In this document: positions 34,033 through 42,679 of the stretch, piece after piece
Layout: each line of letters starts with the position of its first letter
Position numbering within the stretch: position 1 is the stretch's first letter
Source: Collinsella sp.
GTDB taxonomy: Bacteria > Actinomycetota > Coriobacteriia > Coriobacteriales > Coriobacteriaceae
Assembly: GCA_019414025.1 (NCBI GenBank)
Contig: DXMU01000002.1
Coordinates: 1-64,000, forward strand
DNA length: 64,000 nt
Reading direction: 5' to 3'
Translations under genes and position numbers: made by a program
The notes under the pieces: generated by a model
Seen by the model: the letters and a program-made list of their open reading frames with translations, nothing else
Told to the model about the DNA's origin: nothing
Database searches by the model: none

Positions 34033-36600
34033 ATGGAATTTTACGCAAGCTGCCCCGAGGGCTTTGAGTCCGCACTCGCCGACGAGCTTAAACGGCTCGG
34101 GCTTTCGCATGTCCGCCGCCTCAAGGGCCGCGCCACGTTTGAGGGCGAGCTTGAGCAAGGCCTTCGCGCGTGCCTGTGGTCGCGCCTGGCCAGCCGCGTG
34201 TTTGTGGTACTCGGGCGCTTTGAGGCGCAAGACGCCGACGAGCTGTACGACGGCGTTTACGACATTGCCTGGGAAAACATCGTCCGCCCCGGCGCCACGA
34301 TTGCCATCACCGCCCGCGGCGTGACCGAGCAGCTGCGCAACACGCGCTTCTCGGCCCTGCGCGCCAAGGATGCACTGTGCGACCGCCTGGCCGAGACCAC
34401 GGGCCGTCGCGCCGATGTCGATGCCGCCGATCCCGATGTCCACCTACTGCTTTCGCTACGCCAGCGCCGTGCGAGCATAAGCCTGGACCTTTCGGGCGAC
34501 CCGCTGTTCAAGCGCCTGCCGCCCGCCGCAACCCGCGCCGGCGAGGGCTCACACGTGCTGCGCCCCGACTACGCCGCCTTGGTGCTGGCGCAGGTCGGCT
34601 GGACTGCACTGTGCGAGCGCGAGCTAACGGCCGACGATTACGAGAACGAAGCCCTGCCCACGCTGGTCGACGCCTCGTGCGCCGGCGGCGGCCTGCTGCT
34701 AGAGGCCGTGAATATCCTAACCGACCGCGCTCCGGGCGCCGCCCGCGAGCACTGGGGCTTTGAGGGCTGGCAGCTGCACGACGCCGCCCTGTGGGAGCAG
34801 CTGCTCGCCGAGGCACGCGAGCGCGAGGCGGCAGCGCGCGAGCGCCAGGTGCGCATCGTGGCCGTGGACATCGACCCCGCCGCCCGCAAGACCGCTGAGC
34901 GCATGGTTAAGTGTGCCGGCTACAAGCGCTTTGTCGATTTTTGCGCCGCCAAGTCCGCCACCGTGCTGGACCATGCGGGTGCTGTCGCCGGCGTTGCCGT
35001 GGTCGCAGACACCACCGAGACGCCGCTTTCGCTCATGCATGACACCATGACGCTGGTCGGCGAGCTGCGCCGCGCGCCCGAACTCGCTTCGGCACCGGTC
35101 GCCGCGCTCACCCGCGACGGATTGCTGGCCCGCGCGCTCCACGCCGAGCCCGAGCGCTCGATTGCCGTCATGCCCAACAACGAGGAGGCGACCGTCGAAG
35201 TCTGGCCTTCTCTCGACCACGCCGCCGCAGCGTTTGAGACTGCGACCAGTGCGGATGCCGAGGCCGAGGTTGCGAATGCCAACGACGTCAACGACAAAGC
35301 CACCGCTTCCGCCATGCCCGAGCCTGCCGCCATGCTCGACCTGGGCGACGGCAAGCCGCTGCCCGTGCTCATCCCCGAGTCGGAGCAGTTCGCCAACCGC
35401 CTGCGCAAGAACGCACGCCTGCGCCGCAAGTGGGCCAAGCGCGAGGGCGTGAGCTGCTACCGCGTCTACGATGCCGACCTGCCCGATTACTCCGCCGCCA
35501 TCGACCTGTACAAGGGCTGCCCGCAGACACCGGGCCGTTGGCTCGTCATCGCCGAATACGCCGCACCCAAGACCATCGACCCGGCGCTGGCCCAGGCCCG
35601 CATGCTCGATATCTTGGCCATCGCGCCGCGCATCCTGGATGTTCCGGCCGAGCACGTGCACGCCAAGGCACGCATGCGTTCGCGCGGCGGCTCGCAGTAC
35701 GGCAAGCAGGGCGCCGGCAAGGGCGGATCGGGCGAGCGCGCTAATATCGCACGCCGTCGCCTCCCGCTCATCGAAGAGGGCGGCCTTACCTTTGCCGTCA
35801 ACTTTGACGACTACCTGGACGTGGGCATTTTCTTGGACCACCGCGTCACCCGCAACCTGGTGCGCGAGCACGCCAAGCAGGCGCGTCGCTTCCTCAACCT
35901 GTTTGCCTACACCGGCACCGCCACCTGCTACGCGGCCGATGGCGGCGTCGAGGAGACCGTGACGGTCGACCTCTCCAACACCTATCTGAACTGGGCCGAG
36001 CGCAACATGCGCCAGAACGGCTTTGTGGGTCCGCAGCATCACTTTGTGCGCGACGACGTGCTCGCCTGGATTCGCGACCAGCGCCAGACGCGCAACCGCT
36101 GGGACCTGATTTTTGTCGATCCGCCCACGTTCTCGAACTCGTCCAAGATGGGCCGCCGCACCTGGGATGTCCAGCGCGACCATGTTGAGCTGTTGGCCGG
36201 CGTATCGCGCCTGCTCGCACAGGGCGGCCATGCCATCTTTAGCTGCAACCTGCGAGGCTTCCGCCCCGAGACACGCAAGCTCGCACGCGCGGGCGTGGTG
36301 CTACAGGACATAACGGCGCAGACCATCCCCGAGGACTTCGCACGCAACCAGAAGGTGCACCATTGCTATATCGTGCGCCGCCTGCCCATCGAGGACGCCA
36401 TGGCCGAGGTCGGCTTTAGCGCCGAGGAAATTGCCGAGCGAACCGAGGAGCTGCGCAACCCCGAGGCCCGCAAGCCCCGTGCGGCAGTACCCGCGCACGC
36501 GCAGGCCGGCAACGGCAAGTCCAACTTTGCCGGCAAACCCTCCCCCGCCGGCAAGCCCAAAAAGAAGAAGTTCTACGCCAGCAAGCCTAAGAGCAGATAA
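34033..36600 (+). CDS. 23S rRNA methyltransferase RlmKL-like, first catalytic half degenerate
   Basis: An 855-residue protein with the architecture of RlmKL, which in E. coli methylates G2445 (N2) and G2069 (N7). Residues 1-160 are the THUMP domain. Residues about 190-420 align with RlmL, but motif I DPMCGSGT is replaced by DASCAGGG and the NPPYGER catalytic motif by ADTTETP, so m2G activity is doubtful. Residues about 450-800 match RlmK well: NRLRKNARLRRKWAKREGV, LNLFAYTGTATCYAADGG and FVDPPTFSNSSKM are intact. A basic Lys/Ala-rich tail follows residue 815. ATG 34033 follows GAGAGGTCACCC. The comparison to E. coli RlmKL is from memory. Confidence 0.87.
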   Translation: MEFYASCPEGFESALADELKRLGLSHVRRLKGRATFEGELEQGLRACLWSRLASRVFVVLGRFEAQDADELYDGVYDIAWENIVRPGATIAITARGVTEQLRNTRFSALRAKDALCDRLAETTGRRADVDAADPDVHLLLSLRQRRASISLDLSGDPLFKRLPPAATRAGEGSHVLRPDYAALVLAQVGWTALCERELTADDYENEALPTLVDASCAGGGLLLEAVNILTDRAPGAAREHWGFEGWQLHDAALWEQLLAEAREREAAARERQVRIVAVDIDPAARKTAERMVKCAGYKRFVDFCAAKSATVLDHAGAVAGVAVVADTTETPLSLMHDTMTLVGELRRAPELASAPVAALTRDGLLARALHAEPERSIAVMPNNEEATVEVWPSLDHAAAAFETATSADAEAEVANANDVNDKATASAMPEPAAMLDLGDGKPLPVLIPESEQFANRLRKNARLRRKWAKREGVSCYRVYDADLPDYSAAIDLYKGCPQTPGRWLVIAEYAAPKTIDPALAQARMLDILAIAPRILDVPAEHVHAKARMRSRGGSQYGKQGAGKGGSGERANIARRRLPLIEEGGLTFAVNFDDYLDVGIFLDHRVTRNLVREHAKQARRFLNLFAYTGTATCYAADGGVEETVTVDLSNTYLNWAERNMRQNGFVGPQHHFVRDDVLAWIRDQRQTRNRWDLIFVDPPTFSNSSKMGRRTWDVQRDHVELLAGVSRLLAQGGHAIFSCNLRGFRPETRKLARAGVVLQDITAQTIPEDFARNQKVHHCYIVRRLPIEDAMAEVGFSAEEIAERTEELRNPEARKPRAAVPAHAQAGNGKSNFAGKPSPAGKPKKKKFYASKPKSR

Positions 36601-36603
36601 CAA

Positions 36604-36670
36604 AGTTGCGGTGGAATACGGACTGTTTTGCCTGGAATTAGGCAAATTTAAACCGTATTTCACCGCAACT
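36604..36670. repeat. Palindromic repeat, GTTGCGGTGGAATA family
   Basis: Arms AGTTGCGGTGGAATACGG and inverted copy; an inner TTGCCT/AGGCAA dyad. It lies between the convergent rlmKL and kdpE-like genes and is the second copy of the element at 7421-7486. Confidence 0.85.
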
Positions 36671-36694
36671 CATATTGAGATGGTGGTTGGCGAT

Positions 36695-37408
36695 CTAGCC
36701 TTGGGTGACTAGGCGGTAGCCAATGCCTACATGGGTTTGGATGTAACGCGGATGCGCGGGGTCGGACTCGATCTTCTTACGCAACGTGCCCATAAAGACA
36801 CGCAGGCTCGCCAGGTCGCTCTTGGTTGCCGTGCCCCAAATCTCGTGCAGGATAAACTGGTGCGTCAGCACCTTGTCGGCGTTGTGCGCCAGCAGGCACA
36901 AAAGCTTGTACTCGATCGGCGTCAGATGTAGTTCCTCGCCATCCATCGTGGCGATGCCGGCATCAAAATCGATATGCAGCTCACCGGTATCGAACGAGCC
37001 CTCGGAGGCAACGCCGCCCGTCTGCGCATACGAAAGGCGTCTGAGCGTCGTGCGGATGCGCGCGAGCAGCTCCTCGACCGAAAACGGCTTGGTCAGATAG
37101 TCGTCGGCGCCGGCATCGAGCGCACGGATCTTGTCCGCATCCTCGCTGCGCGCCGAGACCACGATAATCGGCATGCCCGACCACGCGCGCACCGACTCCA
37201 CCACCTTGACGCCGTCCATATCGGGCAGGCCCAGGTCGAGCAGCACAATGCTCGGCGCCTGCGACGAGGCGGCGGCGATGGCGGCATGGGCGGTCTCCAC
37301 GGCCATATGGCGCAAGCCGTGCGCCTCGAGCGCGGCGACGATAAGGTTGCGGACGGCGGGGTCGTCCTCAACAACCAAGATGAGCGGTTTTACAGCAGAG
37401 TTCGGCAC
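36695..37408 (-). CDS. kdpE: KdpE-like response regulator
   Basis: A 237-residue OmpR-type regulator. The receiver domain has the acidic pair VVEDDP near residue 10, phospho-acceptor Asp in VLLDLGLPD near residue 53 and Lys in YLTKPF near residue 104. The winged-helix DNA-binding domain follows (HLTPIEYKLLCLLAHNADKV near residue 165). The GTG at 37408 is taken as start because AGGAG lies seven bases before it; no ATG fits. It begins four bases after the kinase gene ends. With the KdpD-like kinase it would sense potassium or turgor. No kdpFABC genes are present in the window; kup lies upstream. Confidence 0.9.
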   Translation of the reverse strand: MPNSAVKPLILVVEDDPAVRNLIVAALEAHGLRHMAVETAHAAIAAASSQAPSIVLLDLGLPDMDGVKVVESVRAWSGMPIIVVSARSEDADKIRALDAGADDYLTKPFSVEELLARIRTTLRRLSYAQTGGVASEGSFDTGELHIDFDAGIATMDGEELHLTPIEYKLLCLLAHNADKVLTHQFILHEIWGTATKSDLASLRVFMGTLRKKIESDPAHPRYIQTHVGIGYRLVTQG

Positions 37409-37412
37409 AGCG

Positions 37413-39038
37413 CTACTCCTTATCAAACGAAACGTCGGCGGCGGGAAGCTCAATCGTAAAGACCGAGCCGTGCGGGGCCGCCGCGGCAACCCCTATGCTA
37501 CCGCCATGTGCCAGCGCAATGGAGCGGCAAAGCGAAAGCCCCAGACCCACGCTGCGCTGGCTATCGGCCAGACCATGGTTGGCGGTGTAGAACGACTCAA
37601 AGATGCGCTCGCGGTCCTCGGGCGCAATGCCCGGGCCGTCATCGGCCACCGAGCACGCCACGCATCCGTCGTCGACGCCAATCGAGATCACGATATGCGA
37701 ATCCGAGGGCGTATAGGTGATGGCGTTGTTCACCAGGTTGACCACCAGCTGCACCATCAGGCGCGCGTCGACGTTGACGAGCGCCGGCTCGTCGCACGCC
37801 ACCACCTTGAGGTCGTGCTCGTGCACGGCCGGGTTTACGTGGCGCAACGCCTCCTCGACGATATCGTCCATAAGCTCGAGCGTGGTCGACAGGTGCATAC
37901 CGCCGCCCTCGAGCTTGGTGATGGCGAGCAGATTCTCGACGGTAGCGTTGAGCCATTGCGCATCCGAGCGAATAGATAGGAGCATGCCGCGGCGCGTCTG
38001 GTCGTCGAGCACGGCCGTGCCGGTCGAGCCCTGGTCGAGCAGCACGTCGGCATTACCCGAAATGCTGGTAAGCGGCGTGCGCAAATCGTGCGAGATGGAG
38101 CGCAACAAGTTGGCGCGCAGCTGCTCGTTTTTAGCGAGCACCGCCGCTTCCTCGCGGGCCTCCATGGCGCGGGCGCGATCGAGTGCCAGCTCGCCTTCGC
38201 TCACGATGGCATCGGCAAGTGTCCGCTCCTCGTGCGTCAGCACGTCGGGCTCGGCAACGATAGCCAGCACGCCCACCACCGAGGCAGGATCGCCCGTGCG
38301 CACCATGGTGTCGCCCGAGCGCACGGTCAGGTAGATGCCGTAGAACGCCGAGCCGCCGTAGGTGGCATCGAGCGGCGTTCCCACATAGGCGGACGCCGAG
38401 AGCCGCGGCGGCATCTGCGGCGCCAGTTCATGCACCGGCGCGACATCGCCCACGGCCGTGTATGTCGCACGCGGCAGCAGGTCATCGCCCTCGGCGTCGG
38501 CGCTGTACCACACGACAGGACAGCCCGAAAGACGCGCCAGCTGCGTTGCCATAGCATGGACAATCTGCTGCTGATCGGCGCAGCGCTGCAGCATGCGGTT
38601 GGTCTCGAGCACCATCTGCGTGCGGCGGTCGCTGGCGGCGGCCTGCGCCAAGGCGCGGCGCAGGGCCAACGCAATCGAGCTCGACACGAGCGAGACCGCA
38701 AACATAATGAAGAACATGCCGGGATAGACGCGGTCGATAAACGACAGCGAGTAGCGCGGGTCGACAAACAGGAAGTTGTAGAGCGCCACGGCGGCAGCCG
38801 AACTCAGCAGGCAATACAGGCGGCTCCAGGTAAAGAATGCGCACAGCTGCACGGCGAACACATAAACGATCATGATGCTCGGCGCGAGACCCGGATGGTC
38901 GAGCAGCGCGCCCACAATCGTCGCCGCGACCAGCAGCCCCGCCGACACGCAGACGTCATACAGAGGGCTGCGGCGCGTCAGCGTCGTGCGCCGCCACCAA
39001 AAGTTCTCGGCAATATCGCCGTCCGCACGGACGTCCAT
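37413..39038 (-). CDS. kdpD: KdpD-like sensor histidine kinase lacking the N-terminal domain
   Basis: A 541-residue membrane kinase. Four helices near residues 28-130 correspond to the DUF4118 membrane domain of KdpD (FVDPRYSLSF lies between them). A GAF domain spans about 150-290. HisKA carries SISHDLRTPLTSISGNADVL near residue 315, and the ATPase domain has NLVNNAITYTP, DDGPGI and GLGLSLCRSIA. E. coli KdpD has about 350 further N-terminal residues (KdpD and USP domains) that are missing here, so cytoplasmic K+ or nucleotide sensing may differ. ATG 39038 is preferred; GTG 39044 is possible. It is followed directly by the kdpE-like gene. Confidence 0.9.
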   Translation of the reverse strand: MDVRADGDIAENFWWRRTTLTRRSPLYDVCVSAGLLVAATIVGALLDHPGLAPSIMIVYVFAVQLCAFFTWSRLYCLLSSAAAVALYNFLFVDPRYSLSFIDRVYPGMFFIMFAVSLVSSSIALALRRALAQAAASDRRTQMVLETNRMLQRCADQQQIVHAMATQLARLSGCPVVWYSADAEGDDLLPRATYTAVGDVAPVHELAPQMPPRLSASAYVGTPLDATYGGSAFYGIYLTVRSGDTMVRTGDPASVVGVLAIVAEPDVLTHEERTLADAIVSEGELALDRARAMEAREEAAVLAKNEQLRANLLRSISHDLRTPLTSISGNADVLLDQGSTGTAVLDDQTRRGMLLSIRSDAQWLNATVENLLAITKLEGGGMHLSTTLELMDDIVEEALRHVNPAVHEHDLKVVACDEPALVNVDARLMVQLVVNLVNNAITYTPSDSHIVISIGVDDGCVACSVADDGPGIAPEDRERIFESFYTANHGLADSQRSVGLGLSLCRSIALAHGGSIGVAAAAPHGSVFTIELPAADVSFDKE

Positions 39039-39066
39039 CAGCACCCCGCCCCTCTCTCAAAAACAA

Positions 39067-39104
39067 AAACCACCACAAAGGGACAGGCACCTTTGTGGTG
39101 GTTT
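39067..39104. repeat. Palindromic repeat, AAAGGGAC family, divergent arms
   Basis: The ACAAAGGGACAGGCACCTTTGT core is kept, but the arms are AAACCACC/GGTGGTTT. A partial extra arm (CTTGTGGTGGTT) follows at 39107-39118. Confidence 0.8.
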
Positions 39105-39149
39105 CCCTTGTGGTGGTTCCAAGTGTATAGCCTTTGCAACCGGCGGTCG

Positions 39150-39344
39150 CTAGACAAACAGCACGTGCGCGAGCAGGGCACACACGCACACCGCTCCAAA
39201 TACCAGTGCCACGATCGAAATTACGCGATCGGCCATATCCATGTTGGCACGATTCGTAAAGAACCGATCTTCGGCGGCGTCGACGCGCGCCTCACGCACC
39301 ATTTCGACCACCGCCTCATGGCCATCGAGCGCCTTTATATCCAT
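39150..39344 (-). CDS. Small membrane protein between kup and the kdpD-like gene
   Basis: A 64-residue protein with an acidic N-terminal half (DGHEAVVEMVREARVDAAED) and one C-terminal transmembrane helix (about residues 43-63). ATG 39344 has GGGGAGG five bases upstream, a strong ribosome site that supports a real gene. It follows kup on the same strand by 61 bases and precedes the kdpD-like gene. It is not a recognised KdpF. It could be a small accessory subunit of the potassium transporter, but nothing beyond position supports that. Confidence 0.6.
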   Translation of the reverse strand: MDIKALDGHEAVVEMVREARVDAAEDRFFTNRANMDMADRVISIVALVFGAVCVCALLAHVLFV

Positions 39345-39405
39345 GTTTACCTCCCCGGCCTCATGCTTATCCATCAAAAACCAACTCCATGCAACCCGTC
39401 GGCGC

Positions 39406-41433
39406 CTACGGACGCTCGTTGGGGGCCAGGCGCTGCATCTTGCTCACGGCCTTAAACTTGGTGAACAGCGGCACGTACTCAAAGCTCACGTTGGAGTTCT
39501 CCAGGCCGTACCAGCGCGCAGGCGTGCCGGCGGCGCGGCGGATGATGTACTTGAGCGTGATGGCCGTACGCTCGCTGGGCTCCACGTCGCTTTCGGGCGC
39601 CAGCAGCTTGCGGATCATGACGAACTTAAACGTACCGATGTTGCCCGGATCCTTGTAGACCGAGTAATCGTGCGTCTGCGCCGGCAGCTCGCCGCTGGCA
39701 GCCAGGTCCTGAACAACCTGGCGCAGATAGGCATTGACGCGCTGGTTGATCTTGTAGCCCAGATACAGATGCACGCGGAACACGTAGTCGGTGCCGAACG
39801 TCTCGACCGAGTAGGCAAAGGTATGCGGCTCCTCCATGGTCTCGACATTCACGAACCACCAGGCGCGAGCGCGCTTGGGGTGCTTATCCAAAATCGAGTA
39901 GACGATATCGCGGTCGATATAGTCGGTGTTGGTGTCCTTGGTCAGGTACACGATGTTGTCGCTCATGAGCTCGTAGCGGTCGTCGTCGCGCAGGCGTTTG
40001 AGCTGCGGCAGATAGCTGCGCAGCGGCAGCAGCGTAAACTGACGTTGCTCGACCGCCGTGCCGTTGTACCAGCACACCATAATGCCCATGATGAGTGCAG
40101 CCATGAGGATGGTGAAGTAGCCGCCGTGGAAGAACTTGGTGAGCGAGCTCACAAAGAAGAAGCCCTCGAGCATAAGGAAGAAGGCGGCAAAGATCCACGG
40201 CGCGACCTTGAGCTTGCGCTCCACGTGCAGATAGAAGAAGAGCAGCATTGTCGTGCACATCATGGTCAGGGTAATGGCCAGGCCGTACGCGGCCTCCATG
40301 TGCGCCGAGTTCTGGAACAGCAGCACCACGACGACGCAGCCCACGAGCATGACGTTGTTGACCATGGGAATGTAGAGTTGGCCCTTGGTCTCGGCAGGAT
40401 AGAAGACCTGCATATGCGGCATGAGGTCCAGGCGGCTGGCCTCGGACACCAGCGAGAATGCGCCGGTGATGAGCGCCTGCGAGGCAATGATGGCCGCGAC
40501 GGTGGAAAGGCCTACGGCAAACGGGCGCAGGCCCGGGGCGAGCATCTGGTAGAACGGGTTGAGATCGGCAATGCCCATGAGCTCGGGGTTGGCAGCGTTG
40601 TTCATAAGCCAAGCGCCCTGGCCCATATAGGAAAGCAGCAGGCAGCACTTAACGAACGGCCAGGTAGCGTAGATGTTGCCGCGGCCGACGTGGCCCATGT
40701 CGGAGTAGAGCGCCTCGGCACCGGTGGTGGCGAGGAAGCAGCTGCCCAGGATCATGATGCCCGCGTGGTTGTTGGGGCTCAGCAAAAAGGCGATGCCGCG
40801 CACCGGGTTGAGGCACAGCAGCACGGCGGGGTGCTGGAAGACAAAGAACAGACCCGTGCCGCCCAGGAACAGGAACCACAGCGTCATGATGGGGCCAAAG
40901 GCGTGACCGATTTTGGCCGTACCGATGCGCTGTACCAAGAAGAGCACGATGATGATGGCGAGCGTAATGGCGACGACGCGGCCTTGGTCATCGCCCAGCA
41001 CGGCATGGACCGCCGGGATGGTGCGCAGGCCCTCGATGGCCGTGGTAACGGTAACGGCCGGCGTCAGGATGCCGTCGGCGAGGAGCGCCGCGCCACCCAG
41101 CATGGCGGGGATGATAAGCCACTTGCCGCAGCGCTTGACCAGGCTGTACAGGGCAAAGATGCCGCCCTCACCATGGTTATCGGCGCGCAGCGAAATGAGC
41201 ACATACTTGATGGTGGTCAGCAGCGTGACCGTCCACACGACAAGGGAGAGCGCGCCGAGCACGAACTCCTCCGTAACGCTTCCGATGCCGCCGTTGCCGG
41301 CAACGAGCGCCTTGGTTACATACATGGGGCTGGTGCCGATATCGCCGTACACCACGCCCAGCGTGACGAGCATCGCCGAGATGCTCACAGGAATCGCAGC
41401 GTGCGAGGCTACTTCCTTTGCCTTTTGTTCCAT
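39406..41433 (-). CDS. kup: KUP/HAK/KT family potassium transporter
   Basis: A 675-residue potassium:proton symporter. The family signature LGVVYGDIGTSPMYVTKAL lies near residue 24-42, and GGIFALYSLVKR near residue 90, GDIGTSP-like and ADGILTPAVTVTTAIEGL near residue 119 are present. About 12 helices are followed by a long cytoplasmic C-terminal domain from about residue 460. ATG 41433 follows GGGAGGAAACCGG. It is the first gene of a set with a small membrane protein and KdpD/KdpE-like regulators, so the regulators may control kup rather than a Kdp ATPase. No c-di-AMP riboswitch was recognised in its short leader. Confidence 0.95.
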   Translation of the reverse strand: MEQKAKEVASHAAIPVSISAMLVTLGVVYGDIGTSPMYVTKALVAGNGGIGSVTEEFVLGALSLVVWTVTLLTTIKYVLISLRADNHGEGGIFALYSLVKRCGKWLIIPAMLGGAALLADGILTPAVTVTTAIEGLRTIPAVHAVLGDDQGRVVAITLAIIIVLFLVQRIGTAKIGHAFGPIMTLWFLFLGGTGLFFVFQHPAVLLCLNPVRGIAFLLSPNNHAGIMILGSCFLATTGAEALYSDMGHVGRGNIYATWPFVKCCLLLSYMGQGAWLMNNAANPELMGIADLNPFYQMLAPGLRPFAVGLSTVAAIIASQALITGAFSLVSEASRLDLMPHMQVFYPAETKGQLYIPMVNNVMLVGCVVVVLLFQNSAHMEAAYGLAITLTMMCTTMLLFFYLHVERKLKVAPWIFAAFFLMLEGFFFVSSLTKFFHGGYFTILMAALIMGIMVCWYNGTAVEQRQFTLLPLRSYLPQLKRLRDDDRYELMSDNIVYLTKDTNTDYIDRDIVYSILDKHPKRARAWWFVNVETMEEPHTFAYSVETFGTDYVFRVHLYLGYKINQRVNAYLRQVVQDLAASGELPAQTHDYSVYKDPGNIGTFKFVMIRKLLAPESDVEPSERTAITLKYIIRRAAGTPARWYGLENSNVSFEYVPLFTKFKAVSKMQRLAPNERP

Positions 41434-41558
41434 AAGCCGGTTTCCTCCCAATTTTAACGTTCGACGGGATTATATGTAATCAGCCCATATTTTAATGGCA
41501 CCGTTTTCCCAGCTAGATAAACATTTATGCGGCCTTTAGGCCACCGCGGCGATATGGA

Positions 41559-41589
41559 ATGTGACAAGGGGACGCCCCCTTTGTCACAT
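41559..41589. repeat. Palindromic repeat, AAAGGGAC family
   Basis: ATGTGAC/GTCACAT arms with a degenerate AAGGGGACGCCCCCTTT core, just after the nitroreductase stop codon. Confidence 0.85.
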
Positions 41590-41592
41590 TCG

Positions 41593-42465
41593 TCATTTTC
41601 CGAGCCAGTTTTTGAACCACCACTCCATAGAGCGGCTCATCTCGGCCATAAAGGGGCTCGTGTGCTTACGGGTGTAGATGTCGATGACGCGCTCGCCCAC
41701 CTCGCGGGCGTGCGGGCGAAACATCGCATCCATCTCGGCCACCTGCGCATCCATCGTCGCGGCGTCGGCGCGACAATAACGCTCCTCGTGCACCAGGTTC
41801 ACCACGGGATGCGCGATTGCCGGGCGCTCCTTACGGGGCGTGCCGATGATGAGCATCGACAGCGGCATGGTATAGGCGGGCAAGTCCAGCAGTGCGGCAA
41901 CTTCCTCGGCGTTCTCGACGATATCGCCGATATAGCAGCTCCCCAGCCCCAGGGCCTCGGCGGCAACCACGGCGTTTTGCGCAGCGATCACGGCATCCTG
42001 CGCCGCGATGGCAAAGTCGCCCAAACCCGGCGCGCGGCGGGGCGCCTTGCCCGTGCGTTCGACAAAATCGGGCTCAAAGCAGCCCACGTGCTCAAACAGA
42101 TCGATCCACTTGGCATAATCGACCACAAATATGAGTGCCCAGGGCGCCTTGGCGATCATGGGCTGGTGATCGCACAGGTCGGCCAGACGGTCCAGCGTAG
42201 CCTGCTCGCGAATGCTCACGATGGAATACATCATCATGGCGCCCGCCGACGGCGCGCGACTCGCCGCATGCAAGATCGCCGCCCGCTGCTCGTCGGTCAC
42301 CGCCACGGGATGGTCGTTGTCATCGCGCGCAAAAGCGCGCGTGGACGAACGGTGCTCCAAAATGTCCAGTACCGCGTTGCCCGTAGTCTCGACCGGATAG
42401 CCGTACGTATCCACGCCCGCAGCTCCGTCGCCGCCCATGCCCGCCTCGCAAACCTGCTCGCTCAT
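41593..42465 (-). CDS. Nitroreductase family protein
   Basis: A 290-residue FMN-dependent oxidoreductase. RSSTRAFARDD near residue 39-49 and APSAGAMMMYSIV near residue 71 form the usual N-terminal FMN-binding features. AALGLGS-type glycine-rich text AAEALGLGSCYIGDIVENAE near residue 166-185 gives the second one. The first 25 residues form a non-conserved Gly-rich leader, so a later start is possible, though ATG 42465 keeps GGTAGGGCG upstream. It probably uses NAD(P)H to reduce nitro or quinone compounds. Monocistronic. Confidence 0.88.
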   Translation of the reverse strand: MSEQVCEAGMGGDGAAGVDTYGYPVETTGNAVLDILEHRSSTRAFARDDNDHPVAVTDEQRAAILHAASRAPSAGAMMMYSIVSIREQATLDRLADLCDHQPMIAKAPWALIFVVDYAKWIDLFEHVGCFEPDFVERTGKAPRRAPGLGDFAIAAQDAVIAAQNAVVAAEALGLGSCYIGDIVENAEEVAALLDLPAYTMPLSMLIIGTPRKERPAIAHPVVNLVHEERYCRADAATMDAQVAEMDAMFRPHAREVGERVIDIYTRKHTSPFMAEMSRSMEWWFKNWLGK

Positions 42466-42679
42466 CGCCCTACCCTCGCCATTTCTTTAAGAAGCCTTTA
42501 CGTTTCCGTGTAATTCCCGTCCATTATCGCGCAGGTCGCCACTACATTGCGCCACACCGCCACACGCGCGCGTTAATATGGCTGGTTGGTGTGCGCAGCC
42601 ACCAATTGCTGCGCATATCTTGGTAACAATCGGGTAAATCCCCGCTTTCGTAGGTTTTAAGTTTGTGAGGAGTCTCAGC

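Noticed and set aside
36695..41433. Complete Kdp system
   Set aside because: No KdpA, KdpB, KdpC or KdpF coding region is present; only the regulators and an unrelated Kup transporter are seen.
41434..41558. c-di-AMP riboswitch upstream of kup
   Set aside because: The leader is short and no conserved riboswitch core could be recognised by eye; the only structure is the dispersed palindrome.
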